DNA from: Bradyrhizobium sp. 195
GTDB lineage: Bacteria > Pseudomonadota > Alphaproteobacteria > Rhizobiales > Xanthobacteraceae
DNA: 64,000 nt
Reading direction: 5' to 3'
Assembly: GCF_023101665.1 (NCBI RefSeq)
Contig: NZ_CP082161.1
Span: 744,001-808,000 of the forward strand
Shown piece by piece: positions 7,772 to 16,468 of the stretch. The notes under the pieces were generated by a model, which was given only the letters and a program-made list of their open reading frames with translations, was not told where the DNA came from and did not search any database. Numbering within the stretch: position 1 is the stretch's first letter; each line of letters starts with the position of its first letter. The position numbers and the translations under genes are program-made.

Positions 7772-7996
7772 TTGAAGAAGCCGGCGAAAACCCGCGAAGA
7801 ACTTGAGGCCGCCATCAAGCTGGAGATGGAAGACGTCAGCGACTGGCCGACGGACCTGGCCATCTCGGTCGTGCCGCACGAAGATTCCTGGAAAGTCGAG
7901 ATCATGACGGACGGGCCGCCGCAGGACGCGGAGCGTTGCGACATGATCGAAGCCATTGCCAATAGGCTGCGTAACCAGTTCGATCTGAAAGGTTGA
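7772..7996 (+). CDS. Small hypothetical protein (74 aa)
   Basis: This short cytoplasmic-looking protein begins (TTG)KKPAKTREELEAAIKLE and continues with DLAISVVPHEDSWKVEIM and a helical end. The alternation of amphipathic helix, two beta strands and helix, with strong codon bias, argues for a real gene. I recognise it as a type of short protein common in Bradyrhizobium genomes but know no function. The start is TTG at 7772, since no ATG is available in frame; a weak GAAAGAA lies upstream. It directly follows the doublet repeat. Confidence 0.6.
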   Translation: MKKPAKTREELEAAIKLEMEDVSDWPTDLAISVVPHEDSWKVEIMTDGPPQDAERCDMIEAIANRLRNQFDLKG

Positions 7997-8151
7997 CCTC
8001 CCCACCTCCGCAAACGATCCGCTGTGACTATCGCCGAGAGCGAAGATCGGGCGCGCGCCCGAGGTGAGGGGCAGGGCAAGCTAACCGGCGAGCATACGGC
8101 GAAGCGTCACGTCCTAGTACGACTACCCGGATAGTATTGCTCTTGCGACGG

Positions 8152-8681
8152 CTAGGGTTCGCGGGCCTTGGCGGTGGCGACGAGTTCGCCGTTCAGGCAT
8201 TCGTTGATGAGGAAGCGGACCATCATGCCAGCAGACGAAAGCGACCCACCCGCCCGGCTTGAGCGCGCGCGGCGCATATGGGCGAACGCCGCCGTCGGAT
8301 CGTCGAAGAACATCACTCCGAAGCGCGAGAACAGGATATCGAACGCGCCCTCGGGCAGCTCGGCGCTGCTGGCGTCGGCCACCCGGAACAGGGCCGGCGT
8401 ATCCTGTGGCGCAAGCGCGCGCGCTCGGCCGATCAGCGGTTCGGATACGTCCACGCCTAGCACTTGGCCCCCCGCGCCGACGCGGGCGGCCAGAGCCAGA
8501 CTCGACGCGCCCGCGCCGCAGCCGACGTCCAGCACGCGCTCGCCCGCCGCGGGCGCGGCGGCTTCGATCGCGGCCTGGCCGAACACCGCCAGCCCGGCAT
8601 CGAGCCGGGCCTGGTGGGCGACCCAGCGCTCCCGGTTTGGGCATTCCAGTCGGCGACCTGATAAGCTGATGGCGGCATCAC
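8152..8681 (-). pseudogene. SAM-dependent methyltransferase, frameshifted
   Basis: The N-terminus MMPPSAYQVADWNAQ reads in one frame from 8681. The next part (RWVAHQARLD) and the SAM-binding motif ERVLDVGCGAGASSLALAA read in a second frame. LPEGAFDILFSRFGVMFFDD follows in the second frame, and LKPGGWVAFVCW in a third. The pattern is that of a class I (Methyltransf_11/25) enzyme with motif I intact but at least two frameshifts and a shortened C-terminus. Genuine homologues are usually about 100 residues longer. The substrate is unknown. It is convergent with the small gene at 7772 and lies in a run of damaged genes. Confidence 0.7.
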
Positions 8682-8695
8682 ACGAATGATCCGCT

Positions 8696-9155
8696 TTAGC
8701 TCACGATCGGTCCAGCCGTCGCTTCATCCAAACCGGCACGAGCTTGGATAGCGAGGCTTCGTTCTGCAGCCTGCGAGTCGAAGTATTCCTCAATCGAATA
8801 AACCTTGCCCCATCGCAACTTGAAGACGTGGACGCCCCTGTTCACATAGGAGCTTTGGCCGTCAAGTAGCCTCGCGTTGGCCCGCCACTTGACGAACACT
8901 GTGGTATTCCATGGCCAACCCGTCACCTCGACCTGCTCAACATCTATGTGCAGCTTCGGGAAAACACGGCCCATGCGCTCGAACCACTGCTTCACCGATT
9001 GCTTTCCATGTCGCTCCCCCCCCAACGCATGATCTCCGGCAACCCAGTGATACGCGTTCGGTGTTAGGCCTTTTGCAGCATCATCCCAACGCTGGTTCGT
9101 TGACATGATCGAAGCTTCTGCGGATCTCTTTTTTGACAATTAGACTGTAGACCAT
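8696..9155 (-). pseudogene. SnoaL/NTF2-like protein with an N-terminal frameshift
   Basis: The conserved body (AYHWVAGDHALGGERHG, VKQWFERMGRVFPKLHIDVE, VTGWPWNTTVFVKW and YVNRGVHVFKLRWGKV) is the cone-shaped NTF2/SnoaL fold. The expected N-terminal helix reads MVYSLIVKKEIRRSFDHVN from an ATG at 9155, but in another frame; the frame changes near 9110. If the body were translated alone it would have to start at 9139 or 9106 without the first helix. Either a one-base mutation broke the gene, or the sequence has an error. SnoaL-like proteins include small polyketide cyclases and hydrolases; no specific activity can be given. Confidence 0.6.
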
Positions 9156-9300
9156 TGATGTCCCCTGTTGTCGGATAGCCGACGGCTCTGCAAGACGGGA
9201 TGGATACTTTCCAGATATCGAAAGCTGCTCCAGGTAACGGCGGCGATCCGTTGGGAAAGCTGGCTGACGGGCGGCCACGCAGACGGCAGCGGCGCAACAG

Positions 9301-9786
9301 TCAGAGCCAGCGGCGAACCTCGGCCTTGTAGCGGCGGTAGTCGTCGCCGAACTTCGCTTCGAGATAGCGCTCCTCGCGGGCGATCACCTGCGTCTGGATC
9401 GCGATCAGCACCAACGGGAGCAAGGCGAAGGCGATCGGCCCGTCGAAGCCGATCGCAACGCCGGCATAGATAAGCGCCATGCCGAGATACATGGGATTGC
9501 GGGTCCACCTATAAGGGCCGGTCGTTGCGATGAGGGTCGTTGGCTGCGACGGCGGAACGTTGGTGCCCAGCCGCCGGAACAGCCCCGCCGCCGCAAGCAT
9601 CATCGCCGCGCCGGCAAAGAACAGCAGCGCGCCCGTCGCGGCCAGCAACCGCCAGTCGATGCCGAAAGAGCGCAGCGTGACGAACCGCTCCGCCGCCAGC
9701 CCCAACAGCAGCGCTCCCAGATAGACGAAGGGCGGAGGGACGCGCACACCCGCGCTGTCCGGTTCGACGGCCATGCTCATCTCCAA
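9301..9786 (-). CDS. ICMT/PEMT-like membrane methyltransferase
   Basis: The 161-residue product has four to five membrane segments and the family signature TGPYRWTRNPMYLGMALIYA (about residues 90-109), followed near the C-terminus by EERYLEAKFGDDYRRY. These features define the isoprenylcysteine carboxyl methyltransferase / phospholipid methyltransferase superfamily, which binds SAM at the membrane surface. In bacteria such short members are mostly of unknown substrate. It lies 10 bases downstream of the flavoprotein gene and is the last gene of the likely five-gene minus-strand operon, so it may be co-induced with the efflux pump. Confidence 0.8.
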   Translation of the reverse strand: MEMSMAVEPDSAGVRVPPPFVYLGALLLGLAAERFVTLRSFGIDWRLLAATGALLFFAGAAMMLAAAGLFRRLGTNVPPSQPTTLIATTGPYRWTRNPMYLGMALIYAGVAIGFDGPIAFALLPLVLIAIQTQVIAREERYLEAKFGDDYRRYKAEVRRWL

Positions 9787-9795
9787 TCTGTGCGC

Positions 9796-10692
9796 TCAAA
9801 CCAGCATCGACTGCTGGGCGAAGATACCCGCCATCGCGCCGTGCGATGATGCCAGGGTGACCGATGGCGGCGTAAAGGGGTTGGCGAGGTCGCCGGCGGC
9901 GTAGATGCCGGGCATGCTGGTTTGGCGGCGCTCGTCGACCTTGAGGATGATGCCGAGGGGCGTATCGATCGTGGCGAGGCCTAGTGATTCATGCAGGCTT
10001 GCGGACGGCTTGTTGCGCGGATGCGCGAACAGGATGTCGACCGCGACATTGGGGCCGGTATCGAGCTTGACGGTGGCGTTATGGCTCCCGTGATGGGCGA
10101 TCTCGATGATCCGGCCATCGACGACAGGCGTGTTGCGGCGCGTCAGATCGGCCCGGATATCGGGCGGAATGTCATGACCATTGGCGAAGACCGTCAACCT
10201 GTCGGTCCAATCGTGGAACAGCCTGACCTGATTGTGCGACTGCGGGCCGGACCAGACGAGACCCCAATGCTGGCCGGCGACTTCAAAGCCGTCGCAATAG
10301 GGGCAGGGCACGATGGAGGTGCCCCAACCTTCGGCAAAGCCCGGAACATCAGGCATCTGGTCGGCGACGCCATAGCTCAGGATCAGGCGACGCGCCCCAA
10401 GGCTTTCGCCATCGCCGGTAAGGACAGAGAAATTGTCGATGGCGCCGGAGACGCTGTCGGCCCGGGCACTGACCAGCTTGATCGTGGGATAACGCGCCAG
10501 CTGCTGCCGCGCCTCGGCCAGGATGTCTAGCGGCGGCTTGTGATCGTGGCCGAGCAGACCATGCGAGTGGCCAGCGAAGCGGTTGCGCGGCAGGCCGGTA
10601 TCGAGAACGGTGACCTTGCGGCGGGCACGGCCGAGCTGCAGGGCGCCGGCGAGACCGGCAAAGCTGCCGCCGATGATGATGACGTCATCCAT
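9796..10692 (-). CDS. NAD(P)/FAD-dependent oxidoreductase (thioredoxin-reductase-like)
   Basis: This 298-residue flavoprotein starts with the FAD-binding GGSFAGLAGALQLGRA block. It carries a CPYC redox pair in IVPCPYCDGFEVAGQ (about residues 129-143). It ends with GIYAAGDLANPFTPPSVTLA, the second FAD contact. These are marks of the pyridine nucleotide-disulfide class II family. The usual NADPH-binding GxGxxA of true thioredoxin reductases is replaced by LVWSGPQSHN, so this is a TrxB relative and probably not the housekeeping enzyme. It follows the TetR gene by 49 bases on the same strand. Confidence 0.85.
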   Translation of the reverse strand: MDDVIIIGGSFAGLAGALQLGRARRKVTVLDTGLPRNRFAGHSHGLLGHDHKPPLDILAEARQQLARYPTIKLVSARADSVSGAIDNFSVLTGDGESLGARRLILSYGVADQMPDVPGFAEGWGTSIVPCPYCDGFEVAGQHWGLVWSGPQSHNQVRLFHDWTDRLTVFANGHDIPPDIRADLTRRNTPVVDGRIIEIAHHGSHNATVKLDTGPNVAVDILFAHPRNKPSASLHESLGLATIDTPLGIILKVDERRQTSMPGIYAAGDLANPFTPPSVTLASSHGAMAGIFAQQSMLV

Positions 10693-10741
10693 GGTGATGG
10701 GCTCCGTGTTGTGGATGGAGGGGTTGAACGCAGCAGACCGC

Positions 10742-11356
10742 TCAGCCCGATTTGCCGAGTGCTTTCAGTATGAAACGGATCTGGTCGCGCAGGCCTGCTT
10801 CCGTGTCTTCGCCGTGTACAACGCAGTGCTCGATCAGAATGGGATGGAAGAATGGCATAAACGCGGATCTGACTGCTCGCGCCGCTTCCGCGGCATCTTC
10901 GACATCGAACTGTCCCGCTTGGGCGCCCCCGCGTATGATCGCCTCGAAGATCGTCTCCATCCGCTCGATATGCGCCTTGATGATCGGCCAGTTCTCCTGC
11001 GTGGCGGCGACGATCAGATCGTGCATGGGCTTCGCCGTGACCAACGTCATCTTGCTGTGGTGGTGAACAGTGCTCAGCAGTTCCTCGAGTTTCTCGGCGG
11101 CCGGCGCGTTCCTCCGTGCGATCGCAAAGGCGAAGTCGGCAAGCTCGTTCAATAGACGCCCGCAGATGGACTCGTCGATTGCATTCCGGGAGGGAAAGAA
11201 CCGGTAGATGTTCGCCGGGCTCATGCCGAGCTCGGCGGCGATGTCGGCCACCGACGTCCTGTGGTGACCGACACGCCGAAAGCGCTCTTCCGCCGCTCCC
11301 AGGATCCGGGCGCGGGCCTCGTCGGACTCTCTTCCCGTTCGGACCGAACGATCCAT
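10742..11356 (-). CDS. TetR-family regulator, third gene of the RND operon
   Basis: The 204-residue protein has an N-terminal helix-turn-helix domain. The core reads RILGAAEERFRRVGHHRTSV followed by IAAELGMSPANIYRFFPSRN, the classic TetR recognition-helix region. A larger C-terminal ligand-binding domain follows. It starts 16 bases after the RND pump gene and reads the same way, so it should be co-transcribed with the pump and give feedback control. A second, unrelated TetR lies divergently at 15816. Which one binds the operators described below is open. Confidence 0.9.
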   Translation of the reverse strand: MDRSVRTGRESDEARARILGAAEERFRRVGHHRTSVADIAAELGMSPANIYRFFPSRNAIDESICGRLLNELADFAFAIARRNAPAAEKLEELLSTVHHHSKMTLVTAKPMHDLIVAATQENWPIIKAHIERMETIFEAIIRGGAQAGQFDVEDAAEAARAVRSAFMPFFHPILIEHCVVHGEDTEAGLRDQIRFILKALGKSG

Positions 11357-11371
11357 TGGAGCAACAGCGCC

Positions 11372-14300
11372 TTATTCGGCAGCCAATGCCGGCTGCAGTT
11401 CCGGCCTCTTGGGTGAAACCTCATGCATGTCGTCTGCGGTCGGCTTGATCCGAAACCAGGCGGCATAGAGCGCAGGAAGGAACAGCAGGATCAGAACCGT
11501 TCCGACCGCGGTGCCGCCGATCAACGTATACGCCATCGATCCCCAGAAAACGGAATGCGTAAGAGGGATGAAGGCCAGCACCGCAGCCAATGCGGTCAGG
11601 ATCACGGGTCTGGTGCGCTGCACCGTGGCCTCGATGACGGCGTGATAGTCGTCAAGGCCGGCGGCAAGGTTCTCCTTGATCTGGTCGGTCAAGATAAGTG
11701 TGTTGCGCATCAGGATGCCCGCGAGGCCTATCAGGCCCAGAATGGCGTTGAATCCGAAGGGCTGGTGAAAAATCAGCAACATCGGCACGACGCCGGCGAG
11801 GCCAAGCGGTCCGGTCAGCACGACCATGGCCATCATCGAGAAGGATCGCACCTGCAGCATGATGACGATCAGCATGGCGGCAATCATAACCGGAAAGATT
11901 GTCGCCAACGCGTCGTTGGCCTTGGTTGCCTCCTCGATCGATCCGCCCAACTCGATGCGATAACCGGCCGGAAGGGATGCGATCAGCGGCTGAAGGGCCG
12001 TCTTGATATCCTTGGAGACCTCCGGAGGCTGAGTCGCCTCATTGATGTCCGACCTGATCATGACGACGGGGGTGCGGTCGCGACGCTTCATGATCGGTTC
12101 TTCAAGCTGGACTTCCGAATGGCCGACCTGGTCGAGAGGAACGGCGCGGCCGTCTCGGCTCATCAATGAGAAATCCGCCAGTCGCGTCGGATCCAGCCGC
12201 TCGCCGCCGGCGCTGCGCGCCACGATGGGGACATTGCGAATGTCCTCGCGGACCTGCGTCACGGCAATGCCCGTGAGCAGGAACTGGAGTTGCCGGCCCA
12301 CCTCCGCCGGCGAAAGGCCGATGAGGTTCAGTCGATCCTGATCCGGGATGAAGCGGAGCACGGGCGTGCGATCACCCCAGTCGCGGTTCGCCTGGCGCAC
12401 ATCGGGAACGCCACGCATGATACCGAGCGCCTTTTCGGAGATCGCGTATAGTTGCGCGGGGTCAGGCCCCATGATCCGAAACTCGACGGGGAATGGCGTA
12501 TAGGGTCCGAACACAAGCTGCGTGACACGCACATTGGCTTCAGGCGCAAGCCCATCCGACACCGCCTGTCGGAGCCGATGCTTCAAGACCTCGCGGGCTT
12601 CCGCGTCCGGTGTCAGCACGACCATCTTGGCGAAGGCCGGATCGGGCAGCTCCGGCGCCATCGCGAAGAAGAAGCGCGGCGCACCCTGACCGACATAGCT
12701 CGTGACGATCTTGGCCTCCGACTGGCCTTCCAGCCAGCGTTCAAGCTTTGCGACGGTGGCGGTCGTCGTCCCGATGCTGGTGCCTTCCGGCAGACGAACT
12801 TCCACCAGAACTTCAGGGCGGTCGGACGTCGGGAAGAACTGCTGTTTGAGGCCGCCCATGCCGGCGACGGAAAGCGCGAAAGCGACGGCGACGACGCCGC
12901 AGGTCACGAACTTGTGGCGCACGACGAAGGTAATGAGAGCGCGCAAGCGCCGATAGTTGGGCGTGCCGTAAATCGCGTGGTGGCCGCCTTCGATCGGTTT
13001 GATCGCGGGCAGCATCTTGACGCCGAGATACGGCGTGAAGACCACCGCGACGATCCAGGAGACGATGAGGGCGAATCCCACGACCCAGAAGATGTTGCCG
13101 GCGTATTCCCCGGCCGTCGAGCGGGCGAAGCCCACCGGCAGGAAGCCTGCGATCGTCACGAGTGTTCCCGACAGCATCGGTGCCGCGGTGTGGCTCCATG
13201 CATACGCCGCCGCCGAGATGCGGTCCATGCCCTCTTCCATCTTCACCACCATCACCTCGATGGCGATGATGGCGTCGTCCACGAGAAGGCCCAGCGCCAG
13301 GATGAGAGCGCCCAGTGTAATGCGGTCGAAGAAACGGCCGGTCTCCAGCATGATGAGGAACACGACGGCAAGCGTCAGTGGGACGGCAGCCGCGACAACG
13401 ATGCCGACGCGCCAGCCGAGGCTGAGCAGGCTCACGAGGAGCACCACGCCGAGCGCCATCGCGAACTTCATCATGAATTCGTTCACCGATGAGGAGATGT
13501 TGACGGCCTGGTCGCTGACCTTGGCCAACGTCATCCCGAGTGGCAGTGTCCGGGAGATCGCTGCGGACCTCTCCTCCAGCGCCTTGCCGAGCGCGAGACC
13601 ATTCCAGCCCTCCTGCATGACCGCCGCCAGCATGATGGTGGGCTCGCCCTGGTGCCGGATCAGGTAGGTGGGAGGATCCTCGTAACCGCGACGGACTTCG
13701 GCGATGTCGGAAAGCTTCAGCGTTCGCCCGGCTGCGACGATCGGCGTGTCGGCGATCGCCTGGACGCTGTCATAGGCCCCCTCGACCCGGATGAAGACCT
13801 GCGGCCCCTTGGTGTCGATCGAACCCGCCGGTGTGACCGTGTTCTGCCGCTGCAAGGCGGCAACGATATCCGTTGCCGATACGCCGAGGGTCGCCAGTTT
13901 GGGATAGGAGAACTCGACGAATATCTGCTCGGGGCGTTCGCCGAGGATGTTGATCTTCTTGACGCCGGGCACGTGCAGAAGATCCTGGCGAATGGTCTCG
14001 GCTTGCCTGGCGAGCTCCCGCATCGGCATGCCCTTGGCCTTCAGGGCATAAAGGGCGAAGCTGACGTCCGAATATTCGTCATTGATGAAGGGGCCGAGCA
14101 CACCGGGGGGCAGCTTGCGGGCTTCATCGCCCAGCTTCTTGCGGGCCTGATAGAATTCCTCCTGCACGCTCGATGGCGGTGTGTTGTCCTTCAGCGTCAC
14201 GGTCATGTACGCATAACCCGGCCGTGTGGTCGTCTCCACCCGGTCGTACCAGGTCAGCTCCTGGATCCGCTTTTCCAGCGGTTCGGCGACCTGGTCCTGC

Positions 14301-14482
14301 ATCTCGCGTGCGGTCGCACCCGGCCACACGGTCGTGACCGTCAGGGTCTTGATGGTGAAGGAGGGATCCTCGGCCCGTCCGAGCATGAAGAAGGCGTAGG
14401 CGCCCGCGGCTGCCAGCAAAAGCAAGAAGAACAGCGTTGCGGCCCGTTCACGGACTGCGATCGCCGAAAGATTGAAGCTCAT
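11372..14482 (-). CDS. RND efflux pump, inner-membrane permease
   Basis: This 1036-residue protein has the full RND architecture: TM1, a large periplasmic loop, TM2-6, a second loop and TM7-12. The start MSFNLSAIAVRERAATLFFL and the ends GTAVGTVLILLFLPALYA and DDMHEVSPKR are typical. Proton-relay residues lie in ALILALGLLVDDAIIAIE (TM4 acidic pair). RND pumps export drugs, dyes and solvents with proton antiport, together with a membrane-fusion protein and an outer-membrane channel. No channel gene is present here, so a TolC-like protein elsewhere must serve. The start codon overlaps the stop of the upstream fusion-protein gene. The branch resembles the short-loop MFP/RND pairs common in rhizobia. 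Confidence 0.95.
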   Translation of the reverse strand: MSFNLSAIAVRERAATLFFLLLLAAAGAYAFFMLGRAEDPSFTIKTLTVTTVWPGATAREMQDQVAEPLEKRIQELTWYDRVETTTRPGYAYMTVTLKDNTPPSSVQEEFYQARKKLGDEARKLPPGVLGPFINDEYSDVSFALYALKAKGMPMRELARQAETIRQDLLHVPGVKKINILGERPEQIFVEFSYPKLATLGVSATDIVAALQRQNTVTPAGSIDTKGPQVFIRVEGAYDSVQAIADTPIVAAGRTLKLSDIAEVRRGYEDPPTYLIRHQGEPTIMLAAVMQEGWNGLALGKALEERSAAISRTLPLGMTLAKVSDQAVNISSSVNEFMMKFAMALGVVLLVSLLSLGWRVGIVVAAAVPLTLAVVFLIMLETGRFFDRITLGALILALGLLVDDAIIAIEVMVVKMEEGMDRISAAAYAWSHTAAPMLSGTLVTIAGFLPVGFARSTAGEYAGNIFWVVGFALIVSWIVAVVFTPYLGVKMLPAIKPIEGGHHAIYGTPNYRRLRALITFVVRHKFVTCGVVAVAFALSVAGMGGLKQQFFPTSDRPEVLVEVRLPEGTSIGTTTATVAKLERWLEGQSEAKIVTSYVGQGAPRFFFAMAPELPDPAFAKMVVLTPDAEAREVLKHRLRQAVSDGLAPEANVRVTQLVFGPYTPFPVEFRIMGPDPAQLYAISEKALGIMRGVPDVRQANRDWGDRTPVLRFIPDQDRLNLIGLSPAEVGRQLQFLLTGIAVTQVREDIRNVPIVARSAGGERLDPTRLADFSLMSRDGRAVPLDQVGHSEVQLEEPIMKRRDRTPVVMIRSDINEATQPPEVSKDIKTALQPLIASLPAGYRIELGGSIEEATKANDALATIFPVMIAAMLIVIMLQVRSFSMMAMVVLTGPLGLAGVVPMLLIFHQPFGFNAILGLIGLAGILMRNTLILTDQIKENLAAGLDDYHAVIEATVQRTRPVILTALAAVLAFIPLTHSVFWGSMAYTLIGGTAVGTVLILLFLPALYAAWFRIKPTADDMHEVSPKRPELQPALAAE

Positions 14483-15585
14483 CAGTTGCTCCTGTCTTGA
14501 GAGGCTGTCCTGACGTGAGCGTCCTCCTGCAGGAGGTGTGCGCCCAGAGAGACAACCCGATCACCGGAGCTCAGGCCGGAGATAACGGCATTTTCGCTGG
14601 TCACACGCACAAGCTTGATGGTCTGAAAGCGGACCGTCGAGGTGCCGCCGTCGAACACCCAAACGCCGGTCTTTCTGCCGTCGTCGAGCACGGCTCCCAG
14701 CGGCACCTGAACTTCCGGCTGGCTCCCATGGCTTGCAAACCGGATGGTGATCGTCGCGCCAAGCGGTGCCGCCGCGGCCTCACCGCCGAGCACGTAGCGG
14801 GCCTCATAGGTGCGGGTCTGAGGATCGGCGGAATCCGACAACTGCCGCAGATGCGCAGTAAAGCGCCCATCGGTCCCGTACAGGCTCGCCTCAGCGAGCG
14901 ACCCGATCGCCGGCCGGATCGTTTCGGGAAGCGCCACCACAGCCTCGCGAGGACCGGACTGTGCCAGCCGAACGACCGCCTGGCCTGCGGAGACCACTTG
15001 TCCCGGCTCGCCCAGCGTTTGCATGACCGTTCCATCCGCATCCGCCACCAGGACGGAATAGGTCGCCTGGTTCTCGGCAACCCCGGCGTCGGCTTCCGCC
15101 GCTGCGAGCTGCGCTTTGGCTGTATCCGAGGCGGCCTTCGCCTGCTCGTAGCGCTGTTTGGAAGTCCATCCGTCGCTGACCAGGTTGGCGTATCGCCGCT
15201 CATCGGCGTCGGTCTGAACGACAGCTGCACGCGCAGCGGCGACGGCGTTGCGCTTCGCTGCGAGCGCCAGGCGGAGGTCGGTTTCGTCGATCCGCATCAG
15301 CGGCTGCCCGGATTTGACCTGCTCACCGACACTGACGAGCCGCTCGACGATCTTACCGGCGACGCGAAAACCGAGATTGCTTTCCACCCTCGCCCCGATG
15401 GTGCCGGTGAAGCCGCGGTCGGATCCGCTGACCGGCGCGGCCATCACGAGACGGACCATTGGGGGCTCTTGCCTGGGGTCACCGACCGCGGAGGCTTCCC
15501 GGGGCGGGATCCCGAGGGCAACGAAGGTCGCCACCCCGGCCGAGATCAAAATACCAGCCAAAACCGCAAAGCCCCGCATCCTCAT
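14482..15585 (-). CDS. RND efflux periplasmic adaptor (membrane-fusion protein)
   Basis: The 367-residue adaptor begins with an N-terminal membrane anchor (MRMRGFAVLAGILISAGVAT). It continues with the lipoyl/barrel half GFRVAGKIVERLVSVGEQV, a helical hairpin rich in Ala (NAVAAARAAVVQTDADE to AQLAAAEADAGVAEN), the returning lipoyl half DGTVMQTLGEPGQVVSAGQ and a C-terminal beta domain. It links the pump to an outer-membrane channel. The gene leads the operon and its stop overlaps the RND start. GGGAG at -10 supports ATG 15585. Operator half-sites lie 14-69 bases upstream. Confidence 0.93.
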   Translation of the reverse strand: MRMRGFAVLAGILISAGVATFVALGIPPREASAVGDPRQEPPMVRLVMAAPVSGSDRGFTGTIGARVESNLGFRVAGKIVERLVSVGEQVKSGQPLMRIDETDLRLALAAKRNAVAAARAAVVQTDADERRYANLVSDGWTSKQRYEQAKAASDTAKAQLAAAEADAGVAENQATYSVLVADADGTVMQTLGEPGQVVSAGQAVVRLAQSGPREAVVALPETIRPAIGSLAEASLYGTDGRFTAHLRQLSDSADPQTRTYEARYVLGGEAAAAPLGATITIRFASHGSQPEVQVPLGAVLDDGRKTGVWVFDGGTSTVRFQTIKLVRVTSENAVISGLSSGDRVVSLGAHLLQEDAHVRTASQDRSN

Positions 15586-15598
15586 GGCAATCTCCCAA

Positions 15599-15654
15599 TT
15601 TTAGATTTCGTCCGAACTCTGTATTCCGTTTAGCTTTCGAACGCAATCTAAAAA
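15599..15654 (-). promoter_or_regulatory. Predicted operator at the efflux-operon promoter
   Basis: TTTTAGATTTCGTCCGAA (15599-15616) faces TTTCGAACGCAATCTAAAA (15635-15653), an imperfect inverted repeat of TTAGATTGCGTTCGAA arms. On the minus strand a -35-like TTGCGT lies in one arm and a -10-like TACAGA about 17 bases on. Binding here would block transcription of the adaptor-pump operon. The same arm sequences occur before the divergent tetR. Confidence 0.65.
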
Positions 15655-15750
15655 GGAAGGGAGGCGACGAAAATGTGATTCAGGCCTTGGAAACCGTAAA
15701 AGGGACGGCTGAAGCGCTCCTACCAAGAGATTCGGCCTCGGTGCCCTTGA

Positions 15751-15802
15751 TAGATTGCGTTCGGCTTCTATATTGTGGTAATAGAGTTCAAATGCAATCT
15801 AA
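15751..15802 (+). promoter_or_regulatory. Predicted operator at the tetR promoter
   Basis: TAGATTGCGTTCGG (15751-15764) faces TTCAAATGCAATCTAA (15787-15802), the same arms as at 15599-15654. TTGCGT (15756-15761) with GTAATA 17 bases on forms a plausible promoter. The right arm ends 13 bases before the tetR start codon, next to its SD. Autoregulation is the natural reading. Confidence 0.65.
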
Positions 15803-15815
15803 GTTGGAGGTGCCG

Positions 15816-16394
15816 ATGCGAGTCAGTCGCGTTCAGGCCGCAGAGAACCGCCAAACCGTGATCAATGTGGCAAGTCGCCTGTTCAGGGAGCGCGGCTTCG
15901 ATGGGATCGGGCTCAAGGATCTGATGGAAGGGGCCGGGCTAACCCAAGGCGCCTTCTACAAGCAATTCGCGTCGAAAGAGGATTTGGCCGTCGAGGCTTC
16001 GAGGCGAGCATTGGAGAGCGCGTCGGGCCGATGGTCGGACGCGGCTGCTCAGAATCCCGATGATCCGCTCGGCGCGGTGATCGGGATTTACCTCAGCGGC
16101 GACCATCGCGAAGAAAAGATGGACGGCTGCCCCATCGTGGCACTCGGCTCGGACGCCGCCCGGCAGGGCCCCGAGGTGAAGGCGGAATTCGAAGCAGGAA
16201 TCAAAGCGCATCTCGACGTGCTCGACCGCTTTCTCGCCGGGGCCGGCGACGAGGCTTCCCGCAGCAAGGCCATGGCCATTCTCGCGACGATGGTCGGCGC
16301 GGTGACGCTGTCGCGCGTGATCAACGATCCTGATCTGGCTCAGGCCGTTCTGGATGCCGCGGCGAAACAGGTTCGCGGCGCCGCCGCAGCTTGA
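15816..16394 (+). CDS. TetR-family repressor, divergent from the efflux operon
   Basis: This 192-residue regulator starts MRVSRVQAAENRQTVINVAS, with a helix-turn-helix GIGLKDLMEGAGLTQGAFYK at about residues 30-50. The ligand domain has the conserved KMDGCPIVALGSDAARQ stretch seen in a large TetR subfamily. ATG 15816 has SD TTGGAGG at 15804-15810; the frame is open much further upstream without coding character. The position, divergent from the adaptor-pump genes with matching operators on both sides, makes it the likely main repressor. The inducer is unknown. Confidence 0.92.
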   Translation: MRVSRVQAAENRQTVINVASRLFRERGFDGIGLKDLMEGAGLTQGAFYKQFASKEDLAVEASRRALESASGRWSDAAAQNPDDPLGAVIGIYLSGDHREEKMDGCPIVALGSDAARQGPEVKAEFEAGIKAHLDVLDRFLAGAGDEASRSKAMAILATMVGAVTLSRVINDPDLAQAVLDAAAKQVRGAAAA

Positions 16395-16468
16395 AAGGAT
16401 GGGCCGGTGTTTCTGATTGAGATCTGGGCGAGCCCCATTCGCCGACCAAACAGATGAGGACGAGAACG

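Noticed and set aside
12452..13492. Long open frame on the plus strand (346 codons) opposite the RND gene
   Set aside because: Its composition is that of an antisense frame (very rich in His, Arg, Asp) with no motif; the RND pump on the other strand is unambiguous.
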